Source: Polytrichum commune | Taxonomy: Eukaryota; Streptophyta; Polytrichopsida; Polytrichales; Polytrichaceae | Length of the DNA stretch: 64,000 nucleotides | NCBI GenBank assembly: GCA_950295325.1 | Contig: OX485805.1 | Coordinates: 990,501-1,054,500 of the forward strand | Direction: 5' to 3' | Part shown: positions 54,641 through 64,000 of the stretch, piece after piece | How the letters are laid out: every line of letters begins with the position of its first letter | Position numbering within the stretch: position 1 is the first letter of the stretch | Notes under the pieces: generated by a model | Told to the model about the DNA's origin: nothing | The model's input: the letters and a program-made list of their open reading frames with translations, nothing else | Databases searched by the model: none | Translations under genes and position numbers: made by a program

Positions 54641-55692
54641 TAAGGGAGGGGTAAATTAACTACCCCGAGGCACAAAAGCTTTTAGGTGAGCTTCGCAAGA
54701 GCAAGGTGCTCAAAGAGGTTAAGTTGGTGGACGGATTGTTCAAGTGTAAGCAAAGTCGGGTGTATGTGCCTCAAGGCAAGTTGAGGCTATCGGTTTTGAA
54801 GGAAAAATGTGATAGTCCTATTGCCGGCCATAGAGGAGAAAGAAAAAACCGCCATAGAATGGTGTCATGGAGGTACCATTGGCGGTGCATAAAGGAGGAT
54901 ATAACCCACTTTGTGAAGGCGTGAATAAAGTGCCAAGTGAACCGAGCCTCTTACCAAAAGCAAGGCGGTTTCTTGCAACCGTTGCCTATCCCGTCGGCGC
55001 CATGGCATACTATGTGCATGGATTTGATCACAAGTTTGCCGGAGACACATGGGTATGATACCATCTTGTTGATGGTAGAGCGGTTTGCCAAGTTGGCACA
55101 CATGGTGCCGATTGTGGGAACCGCCACCGCGTTGGAGACCGCATAGCCTTTTCTCAAAGGATGGTTGAGGCACCACGGGTTGCCAAAAGTGATTGTGTGG
55201 GATCAAGATCCAAAGTTCACAAGTGCATTTTCAATGCATTTCTCTAAGGAGGTCGGAATGAAACTAAGGTTTAGCACGGCCTTGCATTCCCAAATGAATG
55301 GGAAAACGGAGCGTGTGAATGGAGTCTTGAAGCAATACTTGAGGAACTTGGTGGGGGCGGACCAAGGAGATTGGGCGGACTATGTGGGTCGAGCGGAGTG
55401 TAATTGCAATGTAGCCACGCACTTGGCTACCAAGGGGTGGTCTTTGGTGGTGGCTTATGGAGTGGATGCGCTCCAACCTATTAACCTAGCTCTCGAGGGG
55501 GCACATTGAACACTAGAGTTTAACCAAGATGGTGAGGACTTGGCCAAGGATGGTAAACAAGTCTTGGAGATGACCAAGTTGTTGGTGGAGAAAGCCCGAA
55601 GGTGCTACGGAGTGCAAGTCAATGCCGGAAGACCCGAAGTGGAGAATGAGGTGGGCCAGAAGGTGTTGTTGAATGTGAACAACTTCACCTAG
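54641..55692 (+). pseudogene. Integrase remnant, copy G
   Basis: Degraded zinc module (LVDGLFKCKQS...CDSPIAGHRGERKN); core MDLITSLPETHGYD; amber at 55144-55146; IVWDQDPKFTSAF; GKTERVNGVLKQYL with the catalytic Glu codon GAG at 55309-55311 intact. The frame runs to a stop at 55507-55509. Apart from the amber and the broken N-terminus this is the best-preserved integrase in the window. Confidence 0.82.
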
Positions 55693-56110
55693 CCGGAAGG
55701 CCTCACTCCAAAGTTCATGTCCAAAATTGGAGCTCCGTTTTCCATTGTGGAACAAGTGTTCAAGGACATATATAAGTTGGAATTACCGCCCAAGATCAAA
55801 GTGCATCCGACATTTCATGTCTCATTCCTAAAACCATTTAAGGACGACACCTTGTGGCCCGATCACAAACAAGTGATTAGGCCACCTCCCCACCTTGTGG
55901 ACATCATTTGGAACATGAGGTAGGAGGGCATCCTCAAGTGTAGGAAGCCCAAGTAAAAATGAAAGAAAATGTACAAAGAAGTACTTGGTGAAATGGTGAG
56001 GATACCATGAGAAAGAAGCCATTTGGGTAGCGGCAAGAGACATGATGAACGGCAAGGAATTGGTAAAGCACTTTGGAGAAACTAAGGCTAAGGATTCCAA
56101 TAAAATGAAG
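55693..56110 (+). pseudogene. Integrase C-terminus (GPY/F) and chromodomain remnant, copy G
   Basis: MSKIGAPFSIVEQVFKDIY and LPPKIKVHPTFHVSFLKPF match the GPY/F region. DIIWNMR then hits a stop. After it, GILKCRKPK and YLVKW, stop, GYHEKEAIWVAARDMMNG, KELVKHF give the expected chromodomain order. This places the family among chromoviruses. Confidence 0.75.
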
Positions 56111-56936
56111 CGTAGGCATTGATGAGGACATCAATCTCCTTTAGTGCGGGAGAGACGCTAGTAGCACACTTAGCTTCGAGGCTAATTGCTCCACAACATT
56201 AACTTGTTCTTTGGCTTGAGGGAATAAAGTCCAAACTTTAGTGGTGCAAAGAGAAAAGTATGAGATGAGGTCCTAGTCTTGTACTTGTGCTTGGTTAATG
56301 GAAGAGGGGGAATAGATATGCCAAACTAGGTTGGGTAAGCCGAGTAATTGGGGGCCATGGCTTGGAGGGGCCTTGGATAAAACCAAGAAACTTCTTAGTT
56401 GTGGGCTTGTCCGGGCGGGGGCAAGGTGATGGCGCGTGCTCATAAAAGTGCTACCCGCGAGCTAACGAGAGTTGGCGCATGGGAGTCATGAACCCATGTC
56501 TCGAAAGAGCAAAGTGGGAACCGAGTCGGGCGGGACTTGGCATCACCCCCGTGCGATCGAGGCGTGGCTTAACAATGGAAAGCCATCTCGGAGTTGCAAC
56601 CGAGACAACTTAGTGGAAGCGTTGAGGTCTCGCCTAGATGTGTCACGTTAGGCTAGTGGAGCCTAACGGGGGAGGCCCCAAAGGAGGGGCAACCCAAGTG
56701 AGTCCCAAAGTAGGTGGGTCTAGTGTAGGTTAGGTCCTTGGATGAGAGATCCAAGGTCGCTAACGGACCACCTAGGAACGACACCTTTGGGACTATGCCA
56801 AATTTGAAGATGCATTGTGGGGGTCGCGCCCTAAGGTAAACACAATGCCGCACCATAGAGGATGGCAACTTGAGAATTGGTGTGCCGACTACGAGTATAG
56901 TCGATGAGGGCATCGACTCCGTTTGGTGGGGGTGAG
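56111..56936 (+). other. 3' non-coding region and polypurine tract, copy G
   Basis: No supported gene. It ends with GGTGGGGGTGAG directly before the 3' LTR. Confidence 0.7.
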
Positions 56937-57911
56937 TGTCGCGCACCTCTCCATGAGGAGTGGCCGAAACACCATGGGCACAAGGGGGACCCCGGAGTGA
57001 CACCCGGGACTTGTGGCGCCGTTGGTGAGAGGGCCCAAGTGATCCTAGTGTGGGTGAGGGCCCCGGGCGTTGGGAACGCCTCCCACCCACGAAGACTAGG
57101 AGGCACAAGGGTAAGGCCATGAGCTATGCGTAGCTCATGGCGTGGTGATTCTAGAAAGCTCAAGAACACCTCAATCGGAGGTGTGAGCTAGGAGTTATGG
57201 CCATTTGAGTGGGGCGCTGTCCCGGGACAGCGCCCTGGTACAGCAGTGCCTGGGAGTGATTCCCGGGACTGCCAAGGTTCAAACAGGCATAACTTCCTCA
57301 GTACTTGTCCGAATGGGGCAAGTGAGGAGTCCATCGGCATCTACGTAAAGCGTAGATGAAGATGGAGTGGTTGGTTGTTATGATCAGACATCATACAAGG
57401 AAGTTATGATGGTCTGAAGCTGCTGGGGGGGTTCTAGGCCCAGCAGCTAAAGGAAAATGTCCACTTGGCCCCAACTCTTGGTAGAGAGACAAGAGGTTGG
57501 TTGACGGTGGGGTAGGGGCCCCGCGTGAAGTCCTAGAGGCTTATATGGGTGAGGTGGTGTGGCCTCACCCACCCGAGGCCGAACGGCACGGCCTCCATGG
57601 GCATTGGCCCATTGTGAGGCCATAGTTGCCTAGTATGGTTCGGGTTGTTGTAGTGTTGCTCCGGCAACGCGATGATCAACATAGGATTGGACTTCCATGG
57701 ATGGAAGTCCACATCCAAGAAATGAGTTACCGATTAAGGGGTGAGTCCTGAAAGCAAAGTAGGAGGGTTGGTTTCCTCCTATGAGCTATATGGTCCGGGG
57801 TAGGAGGAGCTAACCATTAGCATGGCGGAATGCGAATGGTTAGCGCTCGTAACCTTTGCTAGAATTGAAAATTGGCAAGATTGTCAAGGGGGGCTAGCAA
57901 GGGTTGCGACA
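56937..57911 (+). repeat. 3' LTR of copy G
   Basis: A 975-bp LTR, few differences from the 5' LTR by eye, followed by ACGTG. Confidence 0.93.
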
Positions 57912-58270
57912 ACGTGAGGCAGGTACTAGGGTGGACTTTGAGCCCTTCCTGCCCTATAAGGTTTGGGTCGGTCGACCCAAACCTTATCCCACAGTGGGCA
58001 TGTACTAGGTTTGACCCATCCCAGTGTCCTTACATAATTTGGGACGGTCTACCCAATCCATCCCCGCTGTGTGGGTGCTCTCTGTGATGAGCCTGAACCC
58101 ATCTTGCGAAAACGTTTGGGTCGCTCGACCCAATTTATCCCCACTGTTTGGATGGAATCTGGATGACCATGATCCCATCGTGCCACAAGGTTTGGGTAGG
58201 TCGACCGAAACCCAGACCCACCGTGTGGATGGGCTCTAAATGATAGTGTGTCCACTGGCCAACCCAAACC
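57912..58270. repeat. Palindrome tandem array, right part (decaying)
   Basis: Palindromes lie at 57961 (perfect, GT), 58037 (degenerate), 58114 (centre CT, right arm decayed) and 58190 (two mismatches), with a trace near 58250. Spacing drops from 79 to about 76-77 bp. It is the continuation of 50543-51075, lying in the presumed 5' intron of the next gene. Confidence 0.85.
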
Positions 58271-58424
58271 TTTACAGAGCCAATGGCATAGCAGTCATAC
58301 GAACATGTATGAACACTGAGTATTTGCAATATTTTTTATATAAGATGGTTTTTGTATTATTCGATTGGAACCTACAATTTTTGTGGTTTCTTGATAAGGT
58401 TCAATGTTCATGTGTGTAGGCAGA

Positions 58425-60994
58425 ATGAATGGGTTTAGTGAAAGAGGGGATTGGTCATCTGAAGATATGGCCACTTCGCCATCTGCATCTGAGGATGAGA
58501 TAGACATTGTCGGGGAGGATACTTTGGCTGACAGTGCAGATGAAGATCATTTGGATATACCTTCGCCTTCCGTACCGCAATGTCCCATTGCTGAATGTAC
58601 GGGACTCTCAAGGGCTTCATGGGTGAATTTGGAGGTGGTACTTCTTAATGACAGTGGAGTTGCTGTGGCAGAGGGGATTTGTCGCAACACCCATCCACAA
58701 GATTGCATTGATGAAAACCCGCTTGGCACCGAGGACGTTGGGGTTGTCATATTGGAGTCGTTCGTTCATTCCGAGGTGGATCCCACTCATAGGTTCTCCC
58801 TCCGGAGGTGGCCATTGAGGAATGTCACGATTGATGGAGTTAGTTTGTATGAACATGAGCAACGACACTTGCAAATCGAAAAAGAGCAGCAATCAAACAT
58901 GCGGCCACGCAAGGGTCAAAGAAAGTACGATACATTGGCACGTCCTGCTCCGTCTGCAACTGATTGTAAACGTCAAAGGTTGCTCGGGGAGGAGTCCATT
59001 AGAGAAGTTGCCACAAAGGATTGTTGTGTGCATCGTTGTTGCCAATTGTTTCCCCGGGATAAATTGTTGGCCACCCGCGAAGAAATGTGGCTTGGTGATT
59101 TCCGTCTAAGATCCACCAAAAAACTTGATGTGCATAGGGCGATACATGTGAATGGGGCGGGTCGCAAGGTCATCACCATTGAGAGCATAGACGTGTGTTG
59201 CAAGGCATGGTACACCATTCATGGTGTGTCGAAAGCGGACTTTTATAGACAAGCTGCTTATGCCAAGGAAGGCCGCCGGTCCCGTCACCATGGGAACGTG
59301 GGTTTAAAGAAACCTAGGGAAGCAACAAGGCAAGCAACGGCCACTCTAGCAACCATAATTGTCCCACTTGCCGATGCAATGCCGCACAAAACACGCACAC
59401 TCACAACTGGTGAAAAGGTTGTGGAGAAAGTTCTTCCCACAGGCACAAAATGAAAAGACATATTGTTGGATGTAAATGCAGTTGGGGAGAAGATTGGGTT
59501 GGAGCCAATTTCATCGTCAAAATTGAGTGCAATCAAGAAAACAAACTTCAGCGAATACATTACAAAAAGACGAGGGGACAAATTTGCAAGGTGCTCCAAT
59601 TGCGAGAAGTTGAAGCGCCTTCGGGATGCACACACGATGGGTACCGAGTCGTTTGCGGTGCATCAATTGAACTATTTCAAGCACGTAAACATGCAAGAGG
59701 CACACCGTAATGATTACTACACAAATAGAGCGTTGTCCATCTCCAGGCCCTTGGAAGTTCTTACGGTCATCCATGACTAAATGGACCATGCCAAGACAGC
59801 CTCCCCATGTTTTGCAAAACGAATCAAGGCCACGGATGGATTTTTTAAGTTGCATGTATCGGTTACAGGTGATCTTCGAAACAATGTTATGACATACCCT
59901 AAATATTGTTGTATTTTATTCTGTGATGTACTTGAGAACATTGATTCATTCAAAACGATTTAGACATACATAGGTACTAATCACTTTGGGTTGGCATTGT
60001 AGGAATGATTGCACATGGACACGGTGATGTCAAGTTTGCCCATTATGCTCTTGATTTGTATCCAGCAGATTCAAACCACACGATAGGGTCATTTGCAAGG
60101 CTTTTGCGTGATTTAGAGAAACCGCCAGCCTATTCTTCAGGATTGTTATTTGAAAACACGGGTTCAACACCTTTATATGAAGCAGTGATGGATGGAAAAG
60201 ATGTATGCTTGCATTCGTTGCCCGAACCACCCAGTGAACCGGTGATAGCCAAGAAGTTGCCCCCCACTTTGCGTGTCCAATTGGACAATTGTGCCAAGGA
60301 CAATAAAAGTAGATATGTATTTGCATATTGGTCGTTGTTGGTTGCGAAAGGCATTTTCAAGGAGGTTTTTGTGTCCTTCCTATTGGTAGGCCACACGCAC
60401 GACGATATTGATGCATCATTTGGACGGTGGAGCATGAAGTTGCGGGAGGAGGATTTTCCTACAATCCCGTTATTGATGAAGTCGTACATGGATTTGGAGA
60501 ACGTTCCCGTCATCCCCCATATGATTGAGGAGGTGCCAGACTTCAAGGCATTTATAGAACCTTATATTCGAAGTGGAGCTCATCGATTGATTGGCCATAC
60601 GAAGGCACAACAATTCCGGTTCTACATGCGTGACGATGGTGTCCCGGCCATGCAATACAAGTTGTTGTGCACGACACAAGACTGGAGCCCGCCAGAGGGT
60701 CTCCTTGTGTGGTGCGTGGATGCGGATGGGAAGACCATGTTACCGGATGGAGAGCCTAGGCCTTGCAAGCCAATAACCATGAAGAATTTGGAGGATATTT
60801 TGAAAGGTATATCAGGCTTCATTCAATATTGGGAGAGTTTGAAGATAGCGGATGTTGGCGGATCATGTTGGCATCGTTATGGGAGTTGGATACATTATTG
60901 GACACGTGTTCGTGCGGCCTTGGCAGATCTCCACCAAGATAGCCCTCATACTTTGAGGCACGGATTTTGGCCACAAACTCGTATCGATGTACAA
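58425..60994 (+). pseudogene. DUF7869-type protein gene, two stops, cut by an LTR element
   Basis: The start ATG follows an acceptor (GTGTGTAG) at 58412-58419. Exon 1 (58425-59868) is one frame with two in-frame stops, TGA at 59451 (residue 343) and TAA at 59778 (residue 452). The intron is 59869-60002 (CAG/GTGATC...GTAG/GA, phase 1), then exon 2 runs to 60994, where element H is inserted. Motifs are an acidic N-terminus, VCCKAWYTIHGVSKADFYR, a CSNCEKLKRLRDAH segment, IAHGHGD, LRVQLDNCAKDNKSRYVFAY and VGHTHDDIDASFGRWS. These are typical of the uncharacterised DUF7869 family, possibly transposase-derived. Biochemical function is unknown. Confidence 0.75.
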
Positions 60995-61966
60995 TGTCGC
61001 GCACCTCTCCATGAGGAGTGCCCGAAACACCATGGGCACAAGGGGGACCCCGGAGTGACACCCGGGACTTGTGGCGCCGTTGGTGAGAGGGCCCAAGTGA
61101 TCCTAGTGTGGGTGAGGGCCCCGGGCGTTGGGAACGCCTCCCACCCACGAAGACTAGGAGGCACAAGGGTAAGGCCATGAGTTATGCGTAGCTCATGGCG
61201 TGGTGATTCTAGAAAGCTCAAGAACACCTCAATCGGAGGTGTGAGCTAGGAGTTATGGCCATTTGAGTGGGGCGCTGTCCCGGGACAGCGCCCTGGTACA
61301 GCAGTGCCTAGGAGTGATTCCCGGGACTGCCAAGGTTCAAACAGGCATAACGTCCTCAATACTTGCCCGAATGGGGCAAGTGAGGAGTCCATCGGCATCT
61401 ACGTGAAGCGTAGATGAAGATGGAGTGGTTGGTTGCTGGAATCAGACATCATACAAGGAAGTTATGATGGTCTGAAGCTGCTGGGGGCTTCTAGGCCCAG
61501 CTGCTAAAGGAAAATGTCCACTTGGCCCCAACTCTTGGTAGGGAGACAAGAGGTTGGTTGACGGTGGGGTAGGGGCCCCGCGTGAAGTCCTAGAGGCTTA
61601 TATGGGTGAGGTGGTGTGGCCTCACCCACCCGAGGCCGAACGGCAAGGCCTCCATGGGCTTTGGCCTATTGTGAGGCCATAGTTGCCTAGTATGCTTCGG
61701 GTTGTTGTAGTGTTGCTCCGGCAACGCGATGATCAACATAGGATTGGACTTCCATGGATGGAAGTCCACATTGGGGAAATGGGTTACCGATTAAGGGGTG
61801 AGTCCCGAAAGCAAAGTAGGAGGGTTGGTTCCCTCCTATGAACTATTGGTCCGGGGTAAGAGGAGCTATCCATTAGCATGGCGGAATGCGAATGGTTAGC
61901 GCTCGTAACCTTTGCTAGAAACGAAAATTGGCAAGATTGTTAAGGGACCTAGCAAGGGTTGCGACA
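60995..61966 (+). repeat. 5' LTR of copy H
   Basis: A 972-bp LTR with TG...CA ends, followed by CT and the primer site. Confidence 0.92.
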
Positions 61967-61968
61967 CT

Positions 61969-61980
61969 TGGTATCAGAGC
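61969..61980 (+). other. Primer-binding site, copy H
   Basis: TGGTATCAGAGC, tRNA-iMet type. Confidence 0.87.
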
Positions 61981-63364
61981 AGGGTTCCAATTTTTGAGCT
62001 AGTACTTTGAGGGAAGCATGGCTATCAAATAAGCGGGTTGTGATGGTGACCCGGGGTTTCCAAAAGGTTGTGAGGCTCAAATTGGAACAAAGATCATGTG
62101 TTAATGTAATTTGACCATACCATTGGTTCTAATGACAATGGTGGGCATGATGGTGGATTTGGTAAGGAAAATGGTGGAGTCCTTTGAAAGGGCTCCCGCA
62201 CACCTCAAAAAGCATTTGGGGCCTAGAATACCGAATGCACCCAAAACCTTGGAGGGCATTATTGTTGGATTGAAATTCCAATTCGAAATGCTTGGAAGGT
62301 ATTGATGATAGAATGAATTTGGTGCTAATGAGGCACCCGGGGCCTCTTAAGGCCTATGTGCGCTATTCAAACGTACAAATGAAGGATACACCTAAAACGG
62401 ACGAGCTTTCTAAGAAATGCATCCTTTAGGTGGGGTTTTAAAAGCGGGTGGTGGATGCCTTGTTTAAGTCCCCAAGGCTTCTTGAGGACATGGTGGGGAC
62501 CATCAAGTTTGCAAGAGCATTGAAGCCGATGGTCCCAAAGAGAAGTTTGGCGGCGCATCACCACAAGTGCCTTTAGCCAAAGTAGGTCCCAAAGAAATGA
62601 GTGCAAATTGTTTGGTCCATTTTACTTAGGCAAAACATGTTGGTGCCGCGGACGGAATGTTGAAAGGTGGCTTTATGCTTCTAAAGCAAATCATACTTGT
62701 GCCACGGACGGAATGTTGGGAGGTGGGTTTGTCCTACCAAGGCAATTCATGTTTGTGCCGCGGACGGAGTGTGGGAAGGTGACTTTATGCTACCAAGGCA
62801 AAACATGTTTGTTTTGCGGACAAACTATTAGAAATTGGTTTTGTGGCACCAAACCAATTTGTCCCGCGCACGAAATGTTTGAAGTTGGCTTTGCGGACCA
62901 AGCCAAGCCAAGTTGCGGAGGACCAAATGTAAGACGATGGCATTGTGGCCAAGGCTAGTAGCCTTAAGCCGAGGCCAAGTCTTTTGTACCTTGAGGCTCA
63001 AATGAATGGGAGATATGTCTCATGAGTTGACAAAGAGGCAACGGACTTTTTCATGAGCCCAAAGCTCACAAGGGAGTTGGGGCTTGCCAATTGATAGAGC
63101 GGGCAAGCCCACCAAGGTGCGGTTTGAAAAGGGCGATCCGCATGAGACAAAGGAGGCCGCGATGCATGCAACCTTTCAACGTGGGACATTGGATTTTTGT
63201 CAAAATTTCACACCATGTGAAATAGATGAAATGCATGTCATTGTGAAGGCCGCCTACTTTGAAACTCACATGATAGATATGAGGTGCAAGCCGGTGAGCT
63301 TGCGGTGCATTATGATGTGTCATAATGGCAAAGAATTGAAGTTCAAATTGACAAGGACTCCTAT
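61981..63364 (+). pseudogene. Gag/protease-region remnant, copy H
   Basis: Homologous to 52065-53450 of copy G, with the minisatellite at 62640-62960 and the block DFCQNFTPCEIDEMHVIV, AAYFETHMIDMRCKPV near the end. It is interrupted by the nested LTR after LTRTP. No intact frame is present. Confidence 0.5.
62640..62960 (+). repeat. Minisatellite of 50-56 bp units, copy H
   Basis: The same unit family as in copy G, with CCGCGGACGG cores. Confidence 0.78.
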
Positions 63365-64000
63365 TGTCGCGCACCTCTCCATGAGGAGTGGCCGAAACAC
63401 CATGGGCACAAGGGGGACCCCGGAGTGACACCCGGGACTTGTGGCGCCGTTGGTGAGAGGGCCCAAGTGATCCTAGTGTGGGTGAGGGCCCCGGGCGTTG
63501 GGAACGCCTCCCACCCACGAAGACTAGGAGGCACAAGGGTAAGGCCATGAGTTATGCGTAGCTCATGGCGTGGTGATTCTAGAAATCTCAAGAACACCTC
63601 AATCGGAGGTGTGAGCTAGGAGTTATGGCCATTTGAGTGGGGCGCTGTCCCGGGACAGCGCCCTGGTACAGCAGTGCCTGGGAGTGATTCCCGGGACTGC
63701 CAAGGTTCAAACAGGCATAACGTCCTCAATACTTGTCCGAATGGGGCAAGTGAGGAGTCCATCGGCATGTACGTGAAGCGTAGATGAAGATGGAGTGGTT
63801 GGTTGTTATGATCAGACATCATAAAAGGAAGTTATGATGGTCTGAAGCTGCTAGGGGGTTCTAGGCCCAGCAGCTAAAGGAAAATGTCCACTTGGCCCCA
63901 ACTCTTGGTAGAGAGACAAGAGGTTGGTTGACGGTGGGGTAGGGGCCCCGCGTGAAGTCCTAGAGGCTTATATGGGTGAGGTGGTGTGGCCTCACCCACC
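63365..64000 (+). repeat. Nested LTR inside copy H (cut by window end)
   Basis: The first 636 bp of a plus-oriented LTR, starting TGTCGCGC after CCTAT (63360-63364). Whether it is solo or the start of a full element cannot be told from this window. Confidence 0.88.

Larger units (their letters stand above)
51076..57911 (+). mobile_element. Complete Ty3/gypsy chromovirus-type element, copy G
   Basis: A 6,836-bp plus-strand element with two 975-bp LTRs, primer site, polypurine tract and target duplicates ACGTG (51071-51075 and 57912-57916). It inserted into the 79-bp palindrome array. It keeps the integrase Glu and has two RNase H modules, so it is a different lineage from C and J. It shares the RT core deletion and the integrase amber. 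Confidence 0.93.
60995..64000 (+). mobile_element. Ty3/gypsy element, copy H (right part outside window)
   Basis: A plus-strand element in exon 2 of the DUF7869-type gene (left flank TACAA). It has a 5' LTR, primer site, gag/protease region with minisatellite, then an LTR inserted at 63365. Its own pol and 3' LTR lie beyond the window. Confidence 0.88.

Overview
The window looks like repeat-dense nuclear DNA of a streptophyte plant (land plant or close algal relative). The evidence is interstitial TTTAGGG-type telomere repeats, GT-AG introns, and a Ty3/gypsy chromovirus family with an initiator-tRNA-Met primer site. A DUF7869-type host gene fits too. I cannot name the species. No rRNA, tRNA, CRISPR or bacterial operon was seen.

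Most of the window is one LTR-retrotransposon family. Its LTRs are about 970-976 bp, start TGTCGCGC, end GTTGCGACA and make 5-bp target duplications. I find 14 LTR copies. Two near-identical full elements lie on the minus strand (7659-14857, TSD ATAGC; 42264-49461, TSD GTTAG). A third full element lies on the plus strand (51076-57911, TSD ACGTG). There are four partial elements (1-2896, 2897-6571, 26833-31355, 60995-64000, the last with a nested LTR from 63365) and four solo LTRs (17722-18693, 20427-21397, 25448-26423, 34467-35439). Where the region is present, every copy lacks the reverse transcriptase catalytic core. Those that reach the integrase share an amber codon there. The family therefore seems to be non-autonomous and moved in trans.

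From 6572 to about 24420 lies a decayed plus-strand LINE. It encodes ORF1, a G-poor ORF carrying two tandem 2A-like NPGP motifs, an APE-type endonuclease, a reverse transcriptase and an RNase H domain. One complete LTR element and two solo LTRs are inserted in it. Removing each insertion with one copy of its target duplication restores the LINE reading frame.

Host-like genes occupy three islands. A GC-rich minus-strand fragment (24806-26760) is split by a solo LTR. A large minus-strand gene (38358 to 31602) has three exons that rebuild to exactly 458 + 456 + 491 codons, all phase 0, once two insertions are removed; it carries a DGQHS motif. A plus-strand DUF7869-type gene (58425-60994) has two in-frame stops and is cut by an LTR element.

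The most unusual signal is a short palindrome: GTTTGGGTCG, two variable bases, then CGACCCAAAC. It occurs about 33 times, only around these last two genes and never inside the LTR elements or the LINE. It lies in introns, in two coding positions, and in tandem arrays with periods of 57, 79 and 32 bp. The remaining ground (39.4-42.3 kb and 49.5-50.3 kb) is AT-rich or low-complexity, with short tandem duplications, a foldback repeat and telomere-like motifs.
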